This document shows, piece after piece, positions 43,673-55,194 of a stretch of DNA of 64,000 bases (the first letter of the stretch is position 1; each line of letters starts with the position of its first letter). Below the pieces are notes generated by a model. It was not told the DNA's origin, did not search any database, and saw only the letters and a list, made by a program, of their open reading frames with translations. The stretch comes from Cunninghamia lanceolata (Eukaryota > Streptophyta > Pinopsida > Cupressales > Cupressaceae), in assembly GCA_027924645.1 (NCBI GenBank), contig BSBN01001225.1:14960001-15024000 (forward strand), given 5' to 3'. A program made the position numbers and the translations under genes.

Positions 43673-46600
43673 TGTTGGTTCTCAAAAACGTAGGTTTTTA
43701 GACCACAAGAGGGTGCCAATCCCTTGATACGTTCTTGGTAAAAAAAACAAGGTTTATACAACAAAACCCCCTACTCTTTTGGCACTGCCAGACCTAGGCG
43801 GGTATACCTAATCAATAAGGCACATTTGGAAATATAAATGGATTCTAATTGAGACAATTTTACTCACTATCACATGCAGGTGTGAGAAAACTGCATAGCT
43901 TGTTTTCTTATTCCTAATAAAAGCTTGAAGTATAGAAGATGTGAATTAAATTTGTGTAAAGAGTTCTAAAATGGATAAGTGCCTAATCTATTGGGTGGAT
44001 AGAGTTAGTGGATAAATTATGATTATGGAGATAGATGCATAGGATTGGTTGGTTTACTTCTCAGCTTAACTCTAACTATTGGGCACCTTTTATGTATCTG
44101 CACCTTATGCAAATGTGCAAGTTTGTAAGTTACTATACTCTTCTTACAAAATCCCAGTGATATTACCCTAGATTATTGTGAACAACTAAAAGGAATTTTA
44201 ATCTTGATAAGAAGGAAACCTAACCAAGACAGTTTGTTTAAAGGTTTTTTAACTCCATGCAGAGACCAATGAACATAAACTTACTTAGGAGTTCTTAAAT
44301 CAACTTCTCTCAGAAACCAATCAAATTGATCACACACCAACAATAAATGTATTGTGCCAAATTATGTTAATTTGAATAATTTGAAGGAACCTTTTGGAGA
44401 CAATATAGCATCATATAATCATAAGACTTTAATCCCAACAGTTGAAGACTAGAAATGAATCAACATTCAAGAACCTTCTGCTCCATTATATTGCTTCAAA
44501 ATATTGACATTAATTGCAAAAAAGTCTAAAGTATGTAAAGATGTGTTGCTAAAAGTCTATTGTATATAATTGTATTTCTATCTATATCTTTTTCTCCACA
44601 ATGTCTTGACTTAAATGGTTAGATGCAGAAGAGATGCATCTCTTCATAAGTGTCTTTTGAACATTAATTAACAATTACACAATTTAACTAGGCCTTAACT
44701 AGCCATAAATGGATCTTAGTGATAGGATCCAGGTACCTTTGACTCAAATGCCTATCTATACACTCCACAGTACTTTTTGCAGTGAATTCCATGGAAATCA
44801 TTCTTTCCGTGCATGCACAGGCTCCCTCCAATGTTTGGTCATCACTTTTTATAGCTTCCAAGGCCTCATGTAGGATCATCTGGCACTCCTTCATCCAATC
44901 TTGCTGGTACTTTAGGCTTTTATCATCTGTGAACAATGTAGGCACTATTTGGGAAGCTTCAATAAACTCATCAGTTTCTGCCTGAAGGTCTCCATGGAAG
45001 TTTGTGTGAACCTTAATCAAGCCCTTAGTATTAGACATAGACTTAGCATCCAAAGTACCTCTACCCTATATCTCCTGGAGTTTTTCCTCAAGTCTGCTAG
45101 CCAACCTATTGTGTTCTTGAAGAGAATTTTGATTCTTTGAATAAGTGATCCAAAATTTATCCATCCATGCCATCATATTATTATGCCCTCTTTTGAACAC
45201 AGTGGCAAGTGCATCAAATCTGGCCTGTGTTACCTGGGTGTTTACCTGTGTTGTTTCATCCATGTCTATTGTTCGTGAGCTTTCTCCTTGGATTAACATT
45301 TTGGGAAGGATTGAATCCTTTAAGAAATCATTTTCCTTTTTTGTTCTTTCCCAGCTCATTTTATACATATCCCTTTCCTTACTCAACATCTAAATTTGAG
45401 CTTTATTTAACTCATCCACATTTATTCCAAGGTCTGCTATGACAACTGGATCAGTTTCCCTAGCCTTCAATGTGATTACATGGCCAAAGGCTTTTTCAGT
45501 GTCAATAACAGGAAGCCTTTTATGTGGTGGGTACAAAGCCCAGATCATGAGAGAATTTTCATCCGGATTATATTTTGTCCCAATATAGACTTCAATCACT
45601 CCTTCGGAACTGATCTTGTGTTTTGGATTATCATTATGCAAGAAACTATCAAAGACAAGTGTTGAATTCAAATCAAGACCAGGGGATATCATCACACCAG
45701 ATTCCTCTACTAATCTTGTTCCCTTTTCTAGAGTCATATTTCTCATCTCATTCTCCACATCCATTTTTAATGTATTTAATAATTGTGTCTCATTATTCAG
45801 TGTAATGTATGAGGCTGATTCCCTAATAGCCTTGCCTTTGTGTTTATACAAAAAATTCTTGAATTCAGGAGTGTGAATAAACTAGTCATCTAAGATGAAG
45901 GATTTGTAAGCTATCTGTCTAGCATCATTATCACCTGTCTCCTCAATTTCTAACCCTCTCTCTAGAGATTGATATTGTTCAATTCTTAATTTGGGAGTTG
46001 TGTCAGATAGGTCATGGGGTTTTGATGCAACAAACCCTTCAATGTCAGAGGAAAATACATTGATCTCGTGTGCTTCCCTCCTCTTTTCCACTTCCTGGTT
46101 ATATTCATCAATAGCCATTTTAGCATCTGCTTCTTCAAAATTTCTTATAGCATCATCATGAGGAAAGGGCACATGAGGATATCCACTCAGATTTTGCTTT
46201 TTCCTAGCATAAGAAATAAAACCTTTTGGGTCAAATCCTTTCCTGTGTACTGCTCTCCTAAGATTAAAATGTGATAATTTGTCAAAAATGAGATCATAAC
46301 CCTCTTTCTCCAACATAATAAAATCACCGAAACATAGTGTACTTGGTATAAATGATTATTTGTCATACGCACTGAGATTCATCACATTGGAGTAATCAAG
46401 CTATATGACTATTTCTAGGTATGCCACTCTGTCTAGTATAGTTCTTGGTAACAGAAAAGGGGTATCTTCAAACCCATATACCCTGATCATAGTGGAATTG
46501 AGAAAATAGTACCAATCACCCCAATTGTGGTTTACAATGGGTGGCCCATCAAAATCCTTGGGTCTTAAAAATCTCTTTATTTCATCTGACAAGGAATAAC

Positions 46601-48959
46601 TGTAGGGATAACCATAACATCTGTACAAAGTCTTAACAAACAATTCTTCAAAATGGGCATAGCTAGAATTTACAAACCTACTGTCCCATATAGAAGTCCA
46701 TAATTGTATGGGTAGTGGTTGACCATCCTTATCAAGTTGTGAAATTTTCAATTGTTCTGGCCATAGATTCAACTCTTGACCATAATATAAAATCATATGC
46801 ATGAGAGCAGAGTAGTGTCTGAAGATTATTGTTGGGTAACTATTCTTAATAGCCATCAGACCTGAATCTATTCCTTTAAAAAGATACACAGCATAGTCAA
46901 ATGTTCTTGCATGGTGGCACTAAATGTCTATTGAGATGACCATGGGTGTTACGGACATGAACTCTGGAACTTTAGTTCCCAACACCTACCCCACTGAATA
47001 ATATGTATATCTCATGTAAGGTTCAAATAAGTCAACATGAAATGGTGGTCCATCCCCTTCTTCAAATGGCACTAAATTTCCCTCACTTCGTGGTCTATGT
47101 AGTGGCAGTCTCCACCCCTTATAGGTGGTGTCCAATCTCAAATATTCCTTTTCTAGATCTTCATGTGGAATAGGAGTATTATATGTGTCAATCAAACCAA
47201 AGACCTCACAGACTGCATTCTTGGATATATGAATAAAGGGTTCTCCTTGCAAATTGCATATAGCTTTTTGATCAAGATTGTAATGGTATGCCAACAATTT
47301 TAAGAGGTCTATATTCACATAAACATCCGTAACAACCAATTTCCCCAAATTAAGTTGCCAAAGGTTGCACACAGGTTCCATCATATTCCTCTGATAGTAA
47401 TGGAACATGAATAGCTCATATCCTCTAATAGGGGTCCATATGTTCCCCACATACTTATATTTGTCCTCTAGTTTTTCAACATCTACCCTTAGTTGTGCAG
47501 TTCTCCTAGCTTTGGGTCCAAAACTGGGCAATTGGTCTATGAGATCTTGGTTAAGTTTTCTCTCCTATATTTTCTCCCCTTTTTTTGTTTCAATTTTTTG
47601 TTTTTTATCCTTGGTTTGGCCAATTTTAGTTTGCTGTCTTCTTTTTGACTTTGAAGAACTTTCCATTTTGTGATAAACACCAAAATTTGACTGTATTTTA
47701 ATTGCAAGGAGGTTTAGAGAACTTACTTGTATAACTTTTGCATGAATTTCCTATCCTCTGATTTATTCCTTACTCCTAGTTTGCAACCCTTTAATTTTTA
47801 CTTTGGTTCAATAGGGTTCAGGATAACTCATATAACATTATGTTCAATTGGCCATTAATAGCTGCCGCTAGAATTGAATGCAGCAAGTTCACGAGTTTCA
47901 AAATTTTAGAGTGATGCTTTTTTAGTCATATTGGTGAGACTTCTTTAGTTTCATGTTGATCAGTATGTTGTGTTTATCACCATTTTCTTTCATATGTTCA
48001 TAACTAGTCATCAATGCTGTGTTGGTGTCTTTACGAAGTGTCCCTTTGATTTTCCATTTTGATCAGGGAGACCACTTAGTAGTTTCACTAACCATGTATG
48101 AATCCTTGTTTCTTCTTGTTTAAACTAGTATCATTTCAGGGAGACATTATGATTCTCATCCTGATAGCATGGTGATTAGAATCGATGAGTACTCTTTTGG
48201 GTGTCGGTGAGTATCTCTCCAACAAATGGAAGTTGTTTTACCATTATCAGGCTAACAAACGTTATCGTTAAGAAAATATAATAATTTCCCAATGTGTTAA
48301 GTCTTTCTAATGGTTTGTCTCTATCGCCCAACTTTATTGGAATAGATTAGCAAGATTTTTACCTAAAACATTTTGTCTTCTCATGTCGTGGTGACTTATA
48401 TGGTCAGGAGGATTTGAAGAATTTACTTCGATCATATATGTCATTCCAATGAACTTATTACTTTATGTCAGGGAAAGATCACCAGCTTCTTGGCGATAAG
48501 ATATCAGTCGATGTGACTTATAAACTTGGTATGATTATAAGATTTCACTCTAATTGATTTTCTCATACCAATGAACTTTCATCGGTAATACATATGGAAT
48601 GTCCCCCTAATCATCAAGTAACTTTTACATATGAGATTTTGATCATTAAGACATTGATTATTTCTTGTCGATATGCATATTAGACTTAAAAGTATATCTT
48701 GTTGTTCAGAGAGAGGTGTTTAGGGTCTTCCTAATAGAGAGGAATTGCTATCAGAATTAAGCTGTGATCAGAAGACTATGTATCTGAAAGGATATATTTA
48801 TGAAATTGTTATTTTGTGGGCTATGAGATGGATCTTGTCACACAAATTTTGGCAATCAATTTTGATCAAGAAATCAAAATGAGGGACATTATTCAAGGTG
48901 TGTGAAGGATAGATGGATTTCTATAAAATGAAGAGTGTGAAGTGTTTCCAGTTCTAGTA
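43673..48959 (-). repeat. 5' LTR of element E
   Basis: It pairs with 31462-36746. The inner plus-strand end is TGTTGGTTCTC; the outer end TTCTAGTA was probably TTCTAACA. It contains the single-frame LTR ORF (47666-44664). The upstream 1.3 kb (48959-47667) and downstream 1.0 kb (44663-43673) show no other gene. TATA-like sites (minus CATATAAGTC near 48390, TTATAAG near 48520) are weak, so I cannot say whether the ORF is in U3 or in R/U5. Confidence 0.92.
44664..47666 (-). pseudogene. LTR-borne ORF of element E, 5' LTR copy: about 1,000 codons, unknown family
   Basis: From ATG at 47666 to the stop at 44664 the frame is 3,003 bases without a frameshift and has about nine internal stops. The N-terminus is very basic (KSKRRQQTKIGQTKDKKQKI), like a nuclear-targeting or RNA-binding tail. 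The middle has conserved-looking globular stretches: YKYVGNIWTPIRGYELFMFH, AICNLQGEPFIHISKNAVCE, TYKGWRLPLHRPRSEGNL and NHNWGDWYYFLNSTMIRVYG. The C-terminus is helical (HNRLASRLEEKLQEI and KSLKYQQDWMKECQMILHEA). I recognise no domain. It lies in the same strand as gag-pol. The start is chosen because it is the first ATG in frame, shared by position and length with the other LTR. It could be the counterpart of the extra ORF1 that Ogre elements carry upstream of gag. Confidence 0.85.
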
Positions 48960-49552
48960 GGTTCATTGGTAGGCTCATCAATGGGTGCTTGACATGGGGA
49001 TGGTCTATTCCTTACTAGTGGCCCTTGGATCACATCCTTTGTAGGTGGAGGGGTGATGGAAGCTGAAGGCTCATGATTGGGATTAGGTGGAAGGCTAATT
49101 GGATTAGGTGGATTAGGACTAGGAGTAGATAGATCCCATGGTGGAAGGACAAGAGGGATATTAGATGGATTAGACTTAGGGCTTGGACTTTGATTAAATG
49201 GAGGGCTATAAGGATTAAATGGATTGGTGGAATTGGATAACTCAATAGCTTTTCTTTTGCTTTTAGATTTTCCAAAGAATCTTTTGAGAAAATCATTTGA
49301 GGATTTGTTGGTTGATAGATTAAAGCTTGAAAGGTTTGATGATGATGTTGATGTAGGACTAGTAGGCTTTGATATAGACATTCTCTTGGATGATGATGGA
49401 GGACTAGTAGATAGAGTGGTGTATGATTCCAAACTTAAGGTGGTATTTTCCTTGTCAAGAGTATCATTAGAGCTTGAGGACATTTGATCTTGTTTCAAGG
49501 AGTGGCTTAGGTTCACATGTTCTTGTTGTGATGTAGATTGATATGAATATTT
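48960..49552 (-). pseudogene. Element B ORF, Ser/Pro-rich middle part
   Basis: The frame reads SSSNDTLDKENTTLSLESYT, LSTSPPSSSKRMSISKPTSP and NKSSNDFLKRFFGKSKSKRK, then a proline-rich tail that leads to the E insertion. The corresponding part of element C reads LNDTIDKATTTSRGKSYITP and STSPPSPYSKTPIPKHTSST, so the two ORFs are homologous. At the F insertion the protein continues as NKYSYQSTSQQ once one TATTT is removed. Confidence 0.72.
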
Positions 49553-52087
49553 TGTAGGAGTCCAGGTCAACACTGAGAGGGGGGGTGAATCAGTGTTGAC
49601 TAAATTTTTACAACTTATTATATCTTTATCTTACTAGAAAAATAGAGAGGAGGACATTAATGATTTGTTGACTTTATATGCACAAGACTTATAATAAAAG
49701 ATGTAAACAAAACTCATGATCAAATGATTAATATACACACATAGATGAAATCAATAAGAAGCATGACACAAGCTTTTTACCGAGTAGAAAACCCTCCTGG
49801 GTAGAAAAACCACCCAAACTACCTCACTGGCTTAAATGAAAAACTTCATGTTTACAAATGTCTCACTGACATATACAGAGATCTCACTGACCACAAGCCT
49901 CATTGGCATAGGAAAGTCTCACTGACCATAAGCCTCACTGGCATACTGTGCCTCACTAGCAAAACCAAATCTCCAATAGAAATAATAAACAAAATCAGAG
50001 GGTTGCTCTGTTTCCATTCAATTTACAATTCATTCTCCTGATTATCTCTGCATAACTCAACACTCTTTCTTCATCACATACCCAGTATTAAAATCTCATC
50101 TTTCTTTTCTCTTCAAGAGGATAAATGTCTTCAACTCTGTATATAATTCCACACACACACTGTCAATATACATGTGAAGTCAATAAATATAAGATCCCTC
50201 TCTGCATTCGGCAAAATCAATTTCATGACCTTTCATATTCTCCAAATCACAAAACCCTTCAATCTGATTATTTTCTCTGCTTGCAAATTCCTTCAAACAA
50301 ATTTTCATTATCCTCTTTTCAAAACCTTTCATCTTCTCTTCAATTGAATGTCTTTAACAATTTATTTTTCAATCTTCCCTTGTAAGAGAAAATAAAATCT
50401 CTTTCAAAAATCTTCATTCTTTCATCTGCCCTGCATAAACAAAATCATGAAAGAAGTCCACCATAAAATATTAACAAATAAAATCTAATCAATAAAATCT
50501 CTGAGAACTTTCATCTTCTCTGCAAAAGAAAATCTCTTTCATCTTCTTCAAACCTTCATTTCTTTTCAACAAGACTTCAAAAATTATTTTGCCTTTGCAT
50601 TAAATGTCCTTCAACCTTTTTATCTGCAAAATATCTTTTGTCCATCTGCAAGAAAAAATAAAAAGTCTCTCCAAGAAAATTATTTGAATCTTCTCACAAG
50701 GAAATCTCTCCTTAAAAAAATAATACTCCTTTTTAAAAAAATCTTTCCTTAAAAGAAACTTCTCCTTATTATCTCTCTGCCATGAGTGGAAAATAGAAAG
50801 AGACTCCACAAAAATGTGTCTTTTTCACATATACTAAAATTACCCTTTTTAAAGCATATCTTCTAAGGTTATAAATCTTATAATATCCTCCTTCAAATGC
50901 CACAGGGAAAACTTAAAATAGGAAAGAGAATCTTCTTAATAAAAGTGCTTTTGCATCCATAAAAAATTGCCTTTTGAAAAAGACTGAAAATAGGCACTGA
51001 AAGTCACTTACACTACAGTTAGATAGGAAAGACGTTTATTTCCCCTTCAATGTTTAAAGCCAAGGATCGGGAAGAGGTTTAAATATAAACCTTTGATCAC
51101 AATTTTCGTGCTTTGAATACCTTTGAAAAGAACCATTGATTTGATTTCCCACCAGATGAATATTCAACAAGTTTCCATTGAAGACTTAATCGGGCTCCCC
51201 TTAATTAATTTCTTATAAAGAATGTTCTTTTTTTTCATAGAATCGTGCTCTCCACAAAAATTTTGAAGACCTTCACTTTATTTCCCTTCATAAACATTTG
51301 ATGCTTTTCTATCCTTAAATCATGTTCTAAAACATGAACAAATCGTGCTCTTTTCAACCTTTTTAAAGAAGACTTCGACAAGGAATTTGACGCCCCACGC
51401 CCATGTAAAGACTTGAGCAACTAGTGGAAAGAATAAAGAGACCGATCAAACATGACACTAATACCCATCAGTAGGTAACACTAAGTGAATTAACTTGCAA
51501 TAAAAGGTCAACTAACAAACATAGCATAAAGTGAAAAACTTTATGATGGGTAGAATAATGGTTTAAAGCCATTGAAGTCATTTAGGATTTTTAGACAAAA
51601 AAAACTAATGATAAAGAACCACAAATCCTAAAATCATTGCTTCACATAAGAAAACCCTAATCACATATCATTGCCAGGGCATTATGTGGTAGAGACAAGG
51701 AAACATATCATGAAGGATAATAAACAACTCCTGAGCAAACCTTAACATGAATATAATGACTTGATCTCTATTGATCTTTTGACCAACACAAATAAACTAT
51801 TATAACTCTTGAGATCACCTCTACAATGATGAAACCAATCCTTGATCCAACCTTATTGCAGAGAATGCCAAACAACAAACACTTCAAAAATGCAATCATA
51901 CACCTAGATATCAAATCATGATGAAGACTACCATGTTTCACTGCATATCATATCATCTGTATCAACCATACTGAACAAGTTGTGATGGAAAGAACACACA
52001 AGATGATGTACTCCTACTCCTCCTGATTAGTGGCCTTCAGATGAAGCATGAACACATTTTTGACATCAATGACAACTCTTACCATCA
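49553..52087 (-). mobile_element. Element F: solo LTR, probably Ty1/Copia type
   Basis: A 2,535-bp stretch with TG...CA ends is flanked by perfect TATTT duplications (49548-49552 and 52088-52092). The minus-strand start is TGATGGTAAGAGTTGTCATT, then GATGTCAAAA, and the end CCCCCCCTCTCAGTGTTGAC then CTGGACTCCTACA. TGTCATTGATGTCAAA at the start and a C-rich CTCTCAG end are what I know from SIRE/Maximus-like copia LTRs. No internal domain and no second LTR copy are visible, so it is a solo LTR left by recombination. It includes repeated CTCACTGRC units at 49860-49960. Confidence 0.75.
49566..49600. repeat. Perfect 11-base inverted repeat at the LTR end of F
   Basis: The arms GTCAACACTGA (49566-49576) and TCAGTGTTGAC (49590-49600) enclose a G-rich loop. 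In the transcript this would be a stable hairpin directly before the LTR end, close to where a primer tRNA would bind. Confidence 0.8.
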
Positions 52088-52596
52088 TATTTGTTGGCAT
52101 GGAAAGAAGTGGGATAGGTTGATGTGATATTGACTTGATAGGTGGCTAGATTTGGTTGGATTTGACAAGTAGATATGAATTTTTGGGCTTGGGCTAGGAG
52201 GTGTTGTATTTGAGGTGATTGGATTTGTTGAAATTTTTCAATGATGGCTTGGAATATTTGTATGGTTTGTCGGTCTATGGGTTGGGGAATTTGGTGAAAT
52301 GTTTGGATAAGGTCTTTGAGTTCTTGTGCTATGATCTTTTGCTCTTGTGTTGGGATGGAGTTACACATAGATTAAATTTTTTGGATTTCTGTTTGTTCCT
52401 CCAAGTATGCCTCAAAATCTACAAGATCCTCATCATCACTAGGATCTACAAAGTTCTCATCATGACTAGAAACAAATTTTGGGTCACCTCAGAGCATATA
52501 TGGTTTTGGATTATCATCATGATTAGGCGAAGGGGCTCCTTGAAGTATGACCTTGGGCTTTGGTTTAGGACTAGGCTTGCCTAGGATTATGACCAT
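52088..52596 (-). pseudogene. Element B ORF, N-terminal gag-like part
   Basis: The frame starts at ATG 52596 (MVIILGKPSPKPKPKVILQ) and has two stops (TGA, TAA) before MCNSIPTQEQ at 52368. The acidic piece DPSDDEDLVDFEAYLEEQTE resembles the start of element A gag (TPHDSDEEISYDDYQENIQ), which supports a gag origin. A Gln/Ile-rich helical part follows (IAQELKDLIQTFHQIPQPID). It ends at the F insertion and continues at 49547. Confidence 0.7.
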
Positions 52597-53700
52597 TTTG
52601 ACAAGTGTTGACTAGGATTAAGATGATGATTTAGAATGATGAGGATGATTAGGATGTGATTGCTTGAATGACCAGGATGATTTAGTTTGGAAAGATTGGA
52701 TGATCTGGCAATTATTTATTGAAAGTTTGACTTGGGCAATATCAAACACAAAATTTCACATGTAAATGCATGAATACTCACACCAAACACAATGATGAAT
52801 TTTCCTTTCAAGATTAAATGTTATGAATAAGCAAACACTTGAAGACACATAAACAAGCCCTAATGAGTAGTCAGCAAGGTTATGGCCAATGAGGTCTTAA
52901 GCTAGGTTGCACAAGGTTGACTAGGGAAATGGATTGAAAGCGAAATCCTACCACATAGCTGAGAGAAAGGGGTAACCCACCATTCACCTTCACTTCCCAA
53001 AGGTATAAAGTTCTTTGGGGCTTAGCCAAGAATGACAAGATTTACAACTCCCAATGAGGGTGTCTTTCGATTGAACCTTAGTTAAGGTCATACCTTGGAG
53101 TAGTGTGTCTCCAAGCAGGCCTCCTAAGATAGGGTAAACAAAAGCAAACCAAGAAAGTTGTCACTTGATTCACACTCACAGTTGTTAATTGACCCTTAGA
53201 AATGAAATGTGTGTCAAGTAGTTCAAGCACTTGTTCTTTTTAAATCCCAAATCAAGATGTGATGGAAGACACTTGTTCATTTTAGCCCAATTTTTTTATG
53301 TGAGATGAAAACAATGATTTGTTTTAGAGCCCAAATTGAAGTGTGTTTGCAAACAATGATTAAGAGATGAAAGATGAAACGAGTGCACCTAATTATTTTC
53401 ACTTTCCAAGTTGCTTTTATGACTAATCCAAATGTTGCTCCATCTCCTTTGATTCACCTACAAGATCAGAAAATGATATTATAATGCAGCCATAAAAAAA
53501 AGCTCATCAGACAAGGAAAATTGTAATTTCAGATACATAGCCGAATTATATTTGATTATTTCGAGACATTTTTTATCTAAAAATTGAAAAATTAAAGAAG
53601 TGACCCCTGCTAATTTTTTGAGAGCTTTCTAAAAATGTTAAGAAGTTAGAAAAAATCTTTGTTTTATGCCCAAAAATGCGGATTTATGGAAAAGCTATAT
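52597..53700 (-). other. 5' leader of element B
   Basis: No reading frame of weight is present. The part 52940-53150 is a diverged relative of the leader block of A and C (for example GGTCATACC and AAGCAGGCCTCCTAA). No TGCGCA-type repeats are seen. The leader is cut at 53700 by the insertion of element G, so the primer site and 5' LTR of B lie outside the window. Confidence 0.6.
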
Positions 53701-54604
53701 GTTGATGATGTTTTCTTGACAACAACAACATTAGAATAAAACACCAAATGCTCTTTCCTCTCTTGAACAAAGCATCTTGAATGCTAAACTAAGTGATCAA
53801 ACAAGAATGCTCCAAGGTTCCTTGTATGTGATTTGCAACGGATAGCCTCGGTGGTGTGATGTGATTTGCTGGTAATCACAAAGGGACTTATGCTAAATAT
53901 GCTCCTTACTTCGTTCAACTATGTACTCTTTCCTTGTGAAATGGAACTTCTGGTCAATTATGAAAAGAAAAGGCAAAAGGCAAGAGTTTAAGAAGCTAAT
54001 CTAAAGACAATGACATGATGAACGATGCTATGATAGACAAATTCCCTTAGAAAACCAAATTTCACTTCGCCATGACGAGCAACAACTACATGAAATAGGT
54101 GTGATCTCCAAGGGATAAACCAAGGATTTTCATATCGTTGACACACTCCAAAGTACCCACAGCTGGCGCGACTCGAAAGAGTATCAACAATCGAACTATT
54201 TGCAAGATGTGGTTCACGCTAACTTTACATGATGACTTGTCAGCGACAAACCATCAAAAGTATGAACCAACGGGAATTTATCAAATATCATTGCATATAT
54301 CCATTACATCAATGAACTCTATCTACTTTATCATCTAAACTACTTGGAAACACATCTCCATCATATTCAAGAACTTGAAACCTTGCTAACATTTCAAAGC
54401 CACAAGATCACCATGCAAAACAACAACAATGAGCTTGTATTACTTTTGAAGTGTGTCATTACAACAATCTCATGTCTCTCTTCATGACTTTGGAGAGCTC
54501 CCTCTCTGCTCTACTCCTACTATTCTACTCTCCTACAACAACTCTACTCCTAATCTCCTCTCTATATCTATTGTCTTACAAATGAGAAGAATGAGCCTTT
54601 TATA
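53701..54604 (-). repeat. 3' LTR of element G, R-U5 part (U3 edge unresolved)
   Basis: This stretch matches 63243-64000 almost base for base. Reading on the minus strand it runs from the TATA box at 54604 to the LTR end CATCATCAACA at 53701. The U3 part must continue above 54604, but the window contains no second copy to fix its end; the GC hairpin array up to about 58480 may well belong to it. Confidence 0.8.
54596..54604 (-). promoter_or_regulatory. TATA box of the element G 3' LTR
   Basis: The minus strand reads GTCTATAAAAGGCTC, a strong plant TATA box some 900 bases before the LTR end. Confidence 0.65.
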
Positions 54605-55194
54605 GACACCAGAAATTACATGAAGGGCCAGGATTGATTTGACAATCAACGGCCGAGATCGAGACAACAAGGTAGTTTGTTACAAAATTTGCTTTTTTTA
54701 GAACATGAAAGAGGCAATGAAGGCACGTTTCCCAATGTGATAAGCATCTCTGGAGCATCTTTATGGTGGGCCCTCTTACATGGCAAAATGCTATTGGCTT
54801 GATGATGTGTATGCGCCACCTCAGCATCTTTGAATGAACTAGTGTGATTCACTTCATGTTCACTTTACTTAGAATATTTTCTTCTTGTTGTCTTGATGTA
54901 ACTCATGGATTGCTTTGATGTTCATGATCATCTCTCATCTTGTGATGTTGTGCTTATGCAGGATCATGCCTCTGGACAGTTGCATGGAATCATGGAGTAG
55001 ACTAGTGCCTGATGAGAGTTCTTCTTGTCTGGCACATGATATGTGAGCTTCTGGATGATGACCTCCTTCAAGATGTGCGTGGTGAAGTGACAACCTTCCA
55101 CTGATGGAATTATTTGATGTGAATTCCACTGGTGGGTTTAGAGGGACAGTATGGATTATTTGATGTGAATTCCATGTCAAGATGTGAAATCCAC

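Larger units (their letters stand above)
31462..48959 (-). mobile_element. Element E: Tat/Ogre-like Ty3 retrotransposon with 5.3-kb coding LTRs
   Basis: Two LTRs of 5,285 and 5,287 bp flank a 6.9-kb internal region with gag, protease, archaeal-type RNase H, reverse transcriptase, RNase H and integrase. The likely duplication is TGTTC (31457-31461) against GGTTC (48960-48964), one mismatch. Outer LTR ends have decayed from TG to TA at 31462 and from CA to TA at 48959, while the inner copies keep TG and CA. Priming is by tRNA-Arg, as in Ogre elements, which also have LTRs of this size. The internal genes carry frameshifts and stops, so the element is dead. Confidence 0.92.

Noticed and set aside
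31463..48969. ATTGG as target duplication of element E
   Set aside because: It would give non-canonical LTR ends; TGTTC/GGTTC fits TG...CA ends seen at the inner LTR edges and rejoins element B correctly.
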